From contig JAOADN010000004.1 of the NCBI GenBank assembly GCA_026417295.1, forward strand, positions 1 to 64,000: DNA of 64,000 bases, given 5' to 3'. Each line of letters starts with the position of its first letter. Position 1 is the first letter of the stretch. Source of the DNA: Paracoccaceae bacterium (GTDB taxonomy: Bacteria > Pseudomonadota > Alphaproteobacteria > Rhodobacterales > Rhodobacteraceae). The translations under genes were made by a program, and so were the position numbers. The notes beneath the pieces were generated by a model. That model had not been told where the DNA came from, ran no database searches, and saw only the letters and a program-made list of their open reading frames with translations. Shown here piece by piece: positions 30,754 to 38,704 of this stretch.

Positions 30754-31754
30754 TTCATCCTCCCGCCATCGGCCGCTTCCGCCTCGCGCCAGAGCCGCCG
30801 GACCAGCTCGTCCGCCGGCTCGACGGCCGCGATCTCTCCCACGCCCGTGCCTGCGTAAAGGCAGGCCGACCTTATCGCCCCGACGGCTCCGGGCACCGGC
30901 GCCGTGTCCGAATAGCGGGGCACGGCCACTTCCCCGACACGGAACACGATGTCCCCTTCGCCGGGCCTGCCCGGTGCCTGCGGGCAGCCCTCGCTCTCCC
31001 ATTCGGTCAGGGTGTCGTTGCGCAGGACGCGGCTCTGCGTGTCGGGCCAGCCCAGGTTGAAGCAGCCGGTCAGCACGGTGTCCCCGGATCCGGCCGCCAC
31101 CAGCGCCGCCTTGTAGTCGTCATGGGCCGAGGCCTCCCGCGTTGCGACGAAGCGCGTGCCCAGCACCGCGCCTGCCGCGCCTGCACCGATCGCCCGGGCA
31201 ATCGCCGCGCCCGTGGCGATTCCCCCCGCGGCCAGCACCGGCAGGTCGCCCGCCTCCTGCAGGACGGCGGGCAGCAGCGCGGCCAGCGGGGTTGTGCTCT
31301 GCACATGGCCGCCCGCCTCGACGCCCTGCGCGATCAGGAAATCCGCTCCCGCCGCGCGGGCCTTGCGCGCGCCTGCCGCATTGCCGACCTGCACCCCGAC
31401 CCTTGCCCCGGCGCGCTTCGCCCGGTCGATGCGGCCGGCATCGATTCCCCAGGACAGGGTGACGACGGGAATCCCTGTTGCCAGCACCGCCTCGAAGTTC
31501 TCGCAGGGGAAATGCAGGACGAAGTTGGCGAACAGGACCCCGCCCTCCGCGCCCTCGCCGGCCCGGCGGATCGCCTCTGCACTGTCCGCAGGACCGGTCC
31601 AGGTGATGGCCAGCCCGCCAAGGCCGCCCGCCCGTGCCACCGCCGCCGCCAGCGCCGGCGAGGCGGCCGAGCCGACGGGCGCCTGCATGACGGGCAGGCG
31701 CTGCCCTGTCAGGGCAAGGAAGCGGCGGACCTGCGGCGCGTCGAGCAGGCTCAT
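30750..31754 (-). CDS. Nitronate monooxygenase family flavoprotein
   Basis: PVMQAPVGSAASPALAAAVARAGGLGGL, QGVEAGGH, LPVLAAGGIATGAAIARAIGAGAAGAVLGTRFVAT. Confidence 0.88.
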   Translation of the reverse strand: MSLLDAPQVRRFLALTGQRLPVMQAPVGSAASPALAAAVARAGGLGGLAITWTGPADSAEAIRRAGEGAEGGVLFANFVLHFPCENFEAVLATGIPVVTLSWGIDAGRIDRAKRAGARVGVQVGNAAGARKARAAGADFLIAQGVEAGGHVQSTTPLAALLPAVLQEAGDLPVLAAGGIATGAAIARAIGAGAAGAVLGTRFVATREASAHDDYKAALVAAGSGDTVLTGCFNLGWPDTQSRVLRNDTLTEWESEGCPQAPGRPGEGDIVFRVGEVAVPRYSDTAPVPGAVGAIRSACLYAGTGVGEIAAVEPADELVRRLWREAEAADGGRMN

Positions 31755-32695
31755 TTCCGCACCGCGCCGAAGGTGATCCCGCGCAGCAGGTGCTTCCTCA
31801 GCAGGATGGTGAAGATCATCACGGGCAGAAGGAACAGCGTCGCCGCCGCCGCGACGGCTGGCCAGTCGATCCCGCCGCCCACCGCCAGGATCGTCGGGAT
31901 GAAGGGCGGGGCGGTCTGCGCCGTGCCCGAGGTCAGCAGCACCGCGAAGGCATATTCGTTCCAGGCGAAGATCAGGCAGAAGATGGCCGTTGCGGCGATG
32001 CCGGTGGCCGCCTGCGGCAGCACGACCTTCCTGAAGGCCTGGAACCGGGTATAGCCGTCGATCAGCGCGGCCTCCTCGTATTCGCGCGGGATCTCGTCGA
32101 TGAATCCCTTCAGAAGCCACACGGCCAGCGACATGTTCACCGCCGTGTAAAGCAGGATCATCCCCAGATGCGTGTCCGACAGGCCGAGCTGGCGGTACAT
32201 CAGGTAGATCGGGATCGCCACCGCGATGGGCGGCATCATCCGCGTCGAGAGGATGAAGAACATCAGGTCGTCCTTCAGCGGCACCCTGAAGCGGCTGAAG
32301 GCATAGGCCGCCAGCACGCCCAGGACCACGCTCAGGAATGTCGAACCGAACCCGATGATGACCGAATTGAGGTAGCGCTCGCCAAAGCGTGACGGCCCGG
32401 CGATGACCATGCCCTGATCGCGGACGATGCGGTCGTACCAGGTCTCCGGCGGGGGCAGGGCGGCAAAGGCCTCGGCCCCCAGCCGCGTCTGCGTGGTGAA
32501 GAGGTTGACATAGCCCGCAAGCGAGGGCTCGAACACCACCTTGGGCGGATAGGCGATGCTGTCGGGGCCCGACTTGAAGCCCGTGGCGAAGATCCACAAG
32601 AGCGGCATCAGCGTGACCGCCGCATAGAGCGTCACCAGGATCCCCGCGACCCACTTGGCGCGCCGGGACGGCTCGGTGATCGAGACCGCGCTCAT
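31751..32695 (-). CDS. Carbohydrate ABC transporter permease (MalG-type)
   Basis: EAA loop EYEEAALIDGYTRFQAFRKVVLPQAATGIAATAIFCLIFAWNEYAFAV. Confidence 0.94.
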   Translation of the reverse strand: MSAVSITEPSRRAKWVAGILVTLYAAVTLMPLLWIFATGFKSGPDSIAYPPKVVFEPSLAGYVNLFTTQTRLGAEAFAALPPPETWYDRIVRDQGMVIAGPSRFGERYLNSVIIGFGSTFLSVVLGVLAAYAFSRFRVPLKDDLMFFILSTRMMPPIAVAIPIYLMYRQLGLSDTHLGMILLYTAVNMSLAVWLLKGFIDEIPREYEEAALIDGYTRFQAFRKVVLPQAATGIAATAIFCLIFAWNEYAFAVLLTSGTAQTAPPFIPTILAVGGGIDWPAVAAAATLFLLPVMIFTILLRKHLLRGITFGAVRK

Positions 32696-33666
32696 CTTTC
32701 CTTCACCCTGTTCAGCGCCTTCACATAGACCGAGGCAAGCCCGAAGACGGTGACGAACAGGATGATCGCATAGGCCGAGGAATAGCCCGTGCGCCACTTC
32801 TCGAAGGCCTCCCGCTTCAGCTCGATCGAGGCAAGCAGCGTCTCGCTGCCCGGCCCGCCGCCGGTCAGCAGGACCACGAGGTCGAACATCTTGAAGTTCT
32901 CGATGCCCCGGAACAGGACGGCGAGCATCAGGAACGGCAGCACCATGGGTACGGTGATCGTCCAGAACTGCCGCCACTTCGACGCCCGGTCGATCTCGGC
33001 GGCCTCGTAGATGTAGTCCGGGATGGACCGCAGCCCCGCCAGGCAGATCAGCATGACGAAGGGCGTCCACATCCAGGTGTCCACGATGACGATCGCCCAG
33101 GGCGCCCAGCCGCCGGGCCCGAGCATCGAGAAGGACGAGGCCGGCACGCCCGAAACCGCCTCGACCACATAGTTGATCAGGCCGATCTGCGGCTGGTAGA
33201 GGAAGGTCCAGAAGTTTCCGACGACCGCCGGCGACAGCATCATCGGCAGGACGATCAGCGTCGTCAGCAGGTCGTTGCCGCGGAACCTGCGGTTGATCAG
33301 CCAGGCCAGCGCGAAGCCCAGCACCACCTGGAAGACCAGCGTCCAGATCAGGAAATGCGCCGTCGCCTGCATGTTGGCCCAGGTGTCCTCGTCGGTCAGG
33401 ATGCGCTGGTAGTTGCGCAGTCCCACCCATTTCAGCTCGGCATTGGGCTTGTTTGCGGCGTAGTTGGTGAACGACAGGCGGATCGTCCACAGCAGGGGAA
33501 AGATGTTGATCGCCAGAAGCAGGAAGATCGTCGGCGCCACGAAGATCCAGGCGATGGCACGGTCGCTCAGCCCGCGGATCCGGCCGGCAGCGGCCGGCGG
33601 CATCGCCGCGGCAGGGCGTGTGGCGGGCGGATCGGACATCGGCGCCTCTTGCGGGGTTGCGATCAT
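32692..33666 (-). CDS. Carbohydrate ABC transporter permease (MalF-type)
   Basis: IYEAAEIDRASKWRQFWTITVPMVLPFLMLAVLFRGIENFKMFD; six TM pattern. Confidence 0.93.
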   Translation of the reverse strand: MIATPQEAPMSDPPATRPAAAMPPAAAGRIRGLSDRAIAWIFVAPTIFLLLAINIFPLLWTIRLSFTNYAANKPNAELKWVGLRNYQRILTDEDTWANMQATAHFLIWTLVFQVVLGFALAWLINRRFRGNDLLTTLIVLPMMLSPAVVGNFWTFLYQPQIGLINYVVEAVSGVPASSFSMLGPGGWAPWAIVIVDTWMWTPFVMLICLAGLRSIPDYIYEAAEIDRASKWRQFWTITVPMVLPFLMLAVLFRGIENFKMFDLVVLLTGGGPGSETLLASIELKREAFEKWRTGYSSAYAIILFVTVFGLASVYVKALNRVKER

Positions 33667-33727
33667 GCCTCGGTCGGCGGCCGCCCCGGAGGGTCTCCGG
33701 GTGCCCCGTCCCCGAGCCTACCGGAGC

Positions 33728-33754
33728 CCGGCCCCGGATCAAGTCCGGGGCCGG
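33728..33754. terminator. Perfect hairpin between SBP and permease genes
   Basis: CCGGCCCCGGA-TCAAG-TCCGGGGCCGG. Confidence 0.55.
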
Positions 33755-33767
33755 ACGCCGCATGCGC

Positions 33768-35090
33768 TCAGAGCTTGCCTTCGTCCTCGAAGATCTCGGT
33801 CCAGTCCTTGATCAGGCCGTCGAGGGCTTCCTTGGCCGTGCCGTTGCCGGCCACGACATAGTCGTGGAAGCGTGCCTGCGAGGCCTGAAGCAGCGAGGCA
33901 TAGCTCGGTTCCGCCCAGAAATCCTTCACGATCGCCATCGAGTCGAGGAAGGTCTGGGCATAGGGCTGGCTGGTCGCGAAGGACGGATCCTCGACGACCG
34001 AGCGCAGGCACGAGAAGCCGCCCATCGACCACCACTTCTTCTGCACGTCCTCCTGGGCGAACCACTTGATGTACTCGAGCGCTCCCTCGATGTTGTCGGA
34101 ATTGGCGACGACCGAGATGCCCTGCCCGCCAAGCTGGGCAAAGCGCTCGCCGCCCGGCCCGGCCGGATTGACGAGATACCCGGTCCTGCCGCCGCCGACA
34201 TTCGGGTCCACCTCGAAGCCCGGCCAGGTGAAGGCGAAGTTCATCTGCATCGCCACCTGCCCGGACTTGTAGGCGTCGATGCCCTCGCCCATGTAGGTGT
34301 TCGACGTGCCCGGCGCGGTGCAGCAGTCGTAGAGCGCCTTGTAGAATTCCAGACCGGCCACCGCGCCGTCGGAATTGACGAAGCCCTCCATGTCATAGGG
34401 CTTGTCGGGGTTGTCGTACTTGAAGCCGAAGCTGTAGAGCACGTCCATCACCCCCATGGTGATGCCCTCTGACCCCCGCTCGGTATAGATCGACACGCCG
34501 TAGACGGTCTTGCCGTCGATCTCCCGGCCCTGGAAGAACTCGGCCACCTCCTTCAGCTCCGCGAAGGTGGCGGGCGGGGTCAGGTCGCGGCCGTACTTCT
34601 CCTTGAACGCCGCCTGGATCTCCGGCCGCTCGAACCAGTCCTTGCGGTAGGTCCAGCCCACCACGTCGCCGAAGGCCGGCAGCGAATAGTAGTTGGGCGT
34701 GTTCTTCGGCCATTCCGAATAGCCGACGACCGTCGCCGGCACGAAGCTGTCCATCGAGATGCCGTTCTTGTCGAAGAAGTCGTTCAGCTTGATGTACCAG
34801 CCGTTCTCGGCCGCGCCCCCGATCCACTGGCTGTCGCCGATCATCAGGTCGCAGAGCTGCCCGCCCGAGTTCAGCTCGTTCAGCATCCGGTCGGCGAAGT
34901 TGGGCCAGGGCACGAACTCGAATTTCATCTTCGTCCCGGTCTGCGCCTCGAAGTCCTTGCTCAGCTCGACAAGCGCATTCGCCGGGTCCCAGGCCGCCCA
35001 GCACAGCGTCAGCTCGCCCGCCGCCGACGCGGCCGTGCCGAGGCCGGCTGCGGCAAGCGCGGTCGCGGCCAGAAGTCCGGTCTTCCTCAT
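33768..35090 (-). CDS. Carbohydrate ABC transporter extracellular solute-binding protein
   Basis: Signal peptide MRKTGLLAATALAAAGLGTAASA; SBP family 1 pattern, next to permeases. Confidence 0.93.
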   Translation of the reverse strand: MRKTGLLAATALAAAGLGTAASAAGELTLCWAAWDPANALVELSKDFEAQTGTKMKFEFVPWPNFADRMLNELNSGGQLCDLMIGDSQWIGGAAENGWYIKLNDFFDKNGISMDSFVPATVVGYSEWPKNTPNYYSLPAFGDVVGWTYRKDWFERPEIQAAFKEKYGRDLTPPATFAELKEVAEFFQGREIDGKTVYGVSIYTERGSEGITMGVMDVLYSFGFKYDNPDKPYDMEGFVNSDGAVAGLEFYKALYDCCTAPGTSNTYMGEGIDAYKSGQVAMQMNFAFTWPGFEVDPNVGGGRTGYLVNPAGPGGERFAQLGGQGISVVANSDNIEGALEYIKWFAQEDVQKKWWSMGGFSCLRSVVEDPSFATSQPYAQTFLDSMAIVKDFWAEPSYASLLQASQARFHDYVVAGNGTAKEALDGLIKDWTEIFEDEGKL

Positions 35091-35160
35091 GTCAATCCTC
35101 CCATGAACGGTCGTTCCTGCGGCCGCCGCCGGTGTTCCGGTTCGCACTGGCCCGCCGGCG

Positions 35161-35190
35161 AGTATATTTGAGGTACGTTCCTCAAATCAA
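35161..35190 (-). promoter_or_regulatory. Predicted sigma70 promoter with embedded LacI-type operator for the SBP operon
   Basis: Minus strand TTGATT (35190-35185), 18-nt spacer, TATACT (35166-35161); 22-bp palindrome ATTTGAGGTACGTTCCTCAAAT at 35166-35187 with one mismatched pair and central CG. Confidence 0.65.
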
Positions 35191-35265
35191 GTCCCGAAAT
35201 GCTGCGGCAGGCCGCCGCGGCTGTCCGCCGCCCCGGCCCGCCATGCCTGCGCCGAAGGCCGGAGG

Positions 35266-36441
35266 TCAGACGGCGAGGGTCGTCCAGGCGCCGTTCCTGC
35301 GCGAGGACCGCACGCAGGCATCGACGAAGGCCACGCCCAGAAGCCCGTCGCGCACGGTGGGATAGACCACGCCCGCGGGCGGCGTCCCGCCGGTCATCGC
35401 GGCGCGGATCGCATGCGCCGCCTCGCTGTAGATGTTGGCGAATCCCTCGAGATAGCCCTCGGGATGGCCCGGCGGAACGCGCGTCACCCGCCCGGCCGCC
35501 GCGCCGGCACCGGCGCCGCCCCGGGTGATCAGCCGCTTCGGCTGGCCGAGCGGCCCGTGCCAAAGGTAGTTCGGGTCCTCCTGCGCCCATTCCAGGCCGC
35601 CCTTCGTGCCATAGACCCTCAGCCGCAGCCCGTTCTCGTTGCCGGGCGCGACCTGGCTGCACCACAGCATCCCCCGCGCCCCGCCGCGGAACCGCAGCAG
35701 GACATGGCCGTTGTCGTCGACGCGGCGGCCGGGCACGAAGCTCTGCAGGTCCGCCGCCAGCGCCTCCAGTTCCAGGCCGGTCACGAAGGACGCCAGGTTG
35801 AAGGCATGCGTGCCGATGTCGCCGGTCGAGCCGCCGGCCCCCGACCGCGCCGGGTCGGTGCGCCAGTCGGCCTGCTTCTGCCCCGTCCGCTCGATCGGCT
35901 CGGTCAGCCAGTCCTGGATGTATTCCACGTTGACCAGCCGGATCTCGCCCAGTTCGCCGGCCGCCACCATCTCGCGCGCCTGCCGCACCATCGGATAGCC
36001 GGTGTAGTTGTGGGTCAGGACGAACAGCGCGCTGGCCTTCTCCGCCGCCGCGACCAGCCTGCGCGCCTCCGGCAGCGTCGCCGTCAGCGGCTTGTCGCAG
36101 ATGACATGGATGCCGCGCCTGAGGAACTCCATGGCCACCGGCGCATGCAGGTGGTTCGGGGTGACGATCGCCACCGCATCGATCCCGTCCCTGCGCCGCG
36201 CCTCGGCCTTCGCCATCGCGACATGGTCGTCATAGGCCCGCCGCGGGTCGATCCCCAGATCGGCGGCCGAGGCGCGCGACTTCTCGGGCGTGGACGAGAA
36301 GGCCCCCGCCACCAGTTCGTAGTGATCGTCCATCCGCGCCGCCAGCCGGTGCACGGCGCCGATGAAGGCGCCCTGGCCGCCGCCCACCATGCCCAGCCTC
36401 AGCCTGCGCCCGCGTGCATCCGAACGTCCCTCGATGGCCAT
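35266..36441 (-). CDS. Gfo/Idh/MocA family oxidoreductase
   Basis: [54 protein letters not shown]. Confidence 0.93.
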   Translation of the reverse strand: MAIEGRSDARGRRLRLGMVGGGQGAFIGAVHRLAARMDDHYELVAGAFSSTPEKSRASAADLGIDPRRAYDDHVAMAKAEARRRDGIDAVAIVTPNHLHAPVAMEFLRRGIHVICDKPLTATLPEARRLVAAAEKASALFVLTHNYTGYPMVRQAREMVAAGELGEIRLVNVEYIQDWLTEPIERTGQKQADWRTDPARSGAGGSTGDIGTHAFNLASFVTGLELEALAADLQSFVPGRRVDDNGHVLLRFRGGARGMLWCSQVAPGNENGLRLRVYGTKGGLEWAQEDPNYLWHGPLGQPKRLITRGGAGAGAAAGRVTRVPPGHPEGYLEGFANIYSEAAHAIRAAMTGGTPPAGVVYPTVRDGLLGVAFVDACVRSSRRNGAWTTLAV

Positions 36442-36449
36442 CCCGCGGC

Positions 36450-36510
36450 CCTCCCTTCATCCTGGTTCAAGTACTCTCGGGGGGTCCCGGGGGGCAGACG
36501 GCCCCCCGGG
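36450..36510. repeat. Intergenic hairpin repeat element, copy A
   Basis: CCTCCCTTCATCCTGGTTCAAGTACTCTCGGGGGGTCCCGGGGGGCAGACGGCCCCCCGGG; near-identical to 50297 onward. Confidence 0.8.
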
Positions 36511-36517
36511 TCCGGTC

Positions 36518-37570
36518 TCAGATCCCCAGCATCCGGCGGTTGGCCGCCATGTCCGCACCTGACCCGGCGAAGTCGTCGAAGGCCTTCTCGGTGACCCGGA
36601 TGATGTGCCGGCGGACGAAGTCGGCGCCCTCGCGCGCCCCGTCCTCGGGATGCTTGAGGCAGCATTCCCACTCCACCACCGCCCAGCCGTCGAAGCCGTA
36701 TTGCGTGAGCTTCGAGAAGATTCCGCCGAAATCCGCCTGCCCGTCGCCGGGGCTGCGGAAACGCCCCGCCCGGTCCACCCAGGACTGGAAGCCGCCATAG
36801 ACCCCCTGTCGGCCGGTCGGGTTCAGCTCCGCGTCCTTGACGTGGAACATGCGGATGCGCTCGTGGTAGATGTCGATATGCGCCAGATAGTCGAGATGCT
36901 GCAGCACGTAGTGGCTTGGATCGTACAGCATGCAGGCGCGCGGATGCCCGCCCACGCGGTCGAGGAACATCTCGAAGCTCGCCCCGTCATGCAGGTCCTC
37001 GCCCGGATGGATCTCGAAGCAGATGTCCACCCCGCACGCCTCCGCATGATCGAGGATCGGGCGCCAGCGCCGGGCCAGCTCGTCGAAGGCCGTCTCGATC
37101 AGGCCGGCGGGGCGCTGCGGCCAGGGATAGACGAAGGGCCAGGCCAGCGCGCCCGAGAACGAGGCCTGCGCCGTGAGCCCGAGGTTGCGCGACGCCGTCA
37201 GCGCCTTCTTCACCTGATCCACCGCCCATTCCGCCCGCGCCTTCGGGTTGCCCCGCACCGCGGGCGCCGCGAAGCCGTCGAAGGCCGCGTCATAGGCGGG
37301 ATGCACGGCGACGAGCTGGCCCTGCAGATGCGTCGAAAGCTCGGTCACCGCGACGCCGTTCTCCCGCGCGATGCCGGCGAAGTCGTCGCAATAGGCCTTC
37401 GACGTCGCCGCCGTCTCGAGGTCGAAGAGCCGCGCATCCCAGGTCGGGACCTGCACCCCGACATAGCCCAGGCCGGCCGCCCATTCCGTGATCGCCGGCC
37501 ACGAATTGAAGGGCGCGGCATCGCCCGCGAACTGGGCCAGGAACAGTGCCGGCCCCCTGATCGTCCTCAT
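36518..37570 (-). CDS. Sugar phosphate isomerase/epimerase family TIM-barrel protein
   Basis: Xylose isomerase-like TIM barrel: ICFEIHPGEDLHDG, YDPSHYVLQHLDYLAHIDIYHERIRMFHVKDAE. Confidence 0.9.
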   Translation of the reverse strand: MRTIRGPALFLAQFAGDAAPFNSWPAITEWAAGLGYVGVQVPTWDARLFDLETAATSKAYCDDFAGIARENGVAVTELSTHLQGQLVAVHPAYDAAFDGFAAPAVRGNPKARAEWAVDQVKKALTASRNLGLTAQASFSGALAWPFVYPWPQRPAGLIETAFDELARRWRPILDHAEACGVDICFEIHPGEDLHDGASFEMFLDRVGGHPRACMLYDPSHYVLQHLDYLAHIDIYHERIRMFHVKDAELNPTGRQGVYGGFQSWVDRAGRFRSPGDGQADFGGIFSKLTQYGFDGWAVVEWECCLKHPEDGAREGADFVRRHIIRVTEKAFDDFAGSGADMAANRRMLGI

Positions 37571-38613
37571 GCTTCCTCTCCCCCGGATGGCAACAGGTTC
37601 TCGCGCAGGAAGACGTCGATCCTTATCCGCTCCTGCGCGGCGATGATGGGCACGCCGTCGGCCTTGGCCTTCAGCACGCGCAGCGCCGATCTCACCACGT
37701 GCCCCACGTCCTGGCTGATCACGGCGTCGACCGTGCCGTCTACGAGGCTGCCGCGCAAGAGCGGCGTGAGCTCGTGCGCGATCACCGTGATCCGCCCGGC
37801 AAGCCGGCGCTCCTTCAGCACCGCGACGAGGCCGCGGTTGCCCGCGCCGATCGAATAGATGCCGCGCAGGTCCGGCACCCGGTCCAGCAGCGGCGGCAGC
37901 AGCCGCGCCACCGTCTGCGCATCGTCGCGCCCCTCGACCGAGGGCAGGGCGCGCAGCCGCGGGAAGTCGCTCTGCAGCACGTCGTCGAAGCCCTTGCGGC
38001 GCTCGACGTGATCGCGCGCCAGCATCGAGCCGGCGATGACGGCAATGCTGCCCGCCTGCCCCGGCCCGACGAACCGCCCCATGAGAAGGCCGGCCGTCCG
38101 CCCGGCCGCGATGTTGTTGATCCCCGCGAAATGGTCCCGCCCGGCATCCGACAGGTCCGAGACCAGCGCCACCACCACCGTCCCGCGCGCCTTGAGCCGG
38201 CGCACCGCGTCGCGCACCTGCGGCGTGTCCGGCGCCATCAGCGCCACGCCGTCCGCCCCTTCCAGGTCGTGCAGCGCCCGCGCCACCGCATGGGGGTCGA
38301 AGGCGGGCACGTCGACGATGGCGATGTCGGCCCTTTCGGTCGCCGCCAGCGCGGCAAGGCCCTCCACGGCGCCCCGGACCGCCGACAGGAAGGCGGTCGC
38401 GGGCTCCGGCAGCACGAAGGCCAGGCGGTACTGCCGCTGCCGCGCCAGGTTGGCGGCCGAGATGTCGCGCACATAGCCGAGGTCGCGGATCGCCGTCTGC
38501 ACGCGCGCCACCGTCTTGGCGCGCACGCCCGGACGCGCATTCAGCACCCGGTCGACGGTCGCAAGGCTGACGCCCGCGGTCCGCGCGATGTCGTGGACGG
38601 TTGGCCTGCTCAT
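37567..38613 (-). CDS. LacI family transcriptional regulator
   Basis: N-terminal HTH MSRPTVHDIARTAGVSLATVDRVLNARPGVRAKTVARVQTAI; periplasmic-binding-like domain. Confidence 0.95.
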   Translation of the reverse strand: MSRPTVHDIARTAGVSLATVDRVLNARPGVRAKTVARVQTAIRDLGYVRDISAANLARQRQYRLAFVLPEPATAFLSAVRGAVEGLAALAATERADIAIVDVPAFDPHAVARALHDLEGADGVALMAPDTPQVRDAVRRLKARGTVVVALVSDLSDAGRDHFAGINNIAAGRTAGLLMGRFVGPGQAGSIAVIAGSMLARDHVERRKGFDDVLQSDFPRLRALPSVEGRDDAQTVARLLPPLLDRVPDLRGIYSIGAGNRGLVAVLKERRLAGRITVIAHELTPLLRGSLVDGTVDAVISQDVGHVVRSALRVLKAKADGVPIIAAQERIRIDVFLRENLLPSGGEEA

Positions 38614-38635
38614 CGATCCTCCCCCGGGCGGGGAA

Positions 38636-38671
38636 AGATTAGTTTGACCGGCTGATGTACGTCAATCAGCC
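38636..38671 (-). promoter_or_regulatory. Predicted promoter and operator of the lacI-family gene
   Basis: Minus strand TTGACG (38665-38660), 18 nt, TAATCT (38641-38636); 22-bp palindrome GGCTGATGTACGTCAATCAGCC at 38650-38671 with two mismatched pairs and central CG. Confidence 0.6.
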
Positions 38672-38704
38672 TGCCCCTTCGCCCCGCTGCCGCGCCGGCC
38701 CCGG

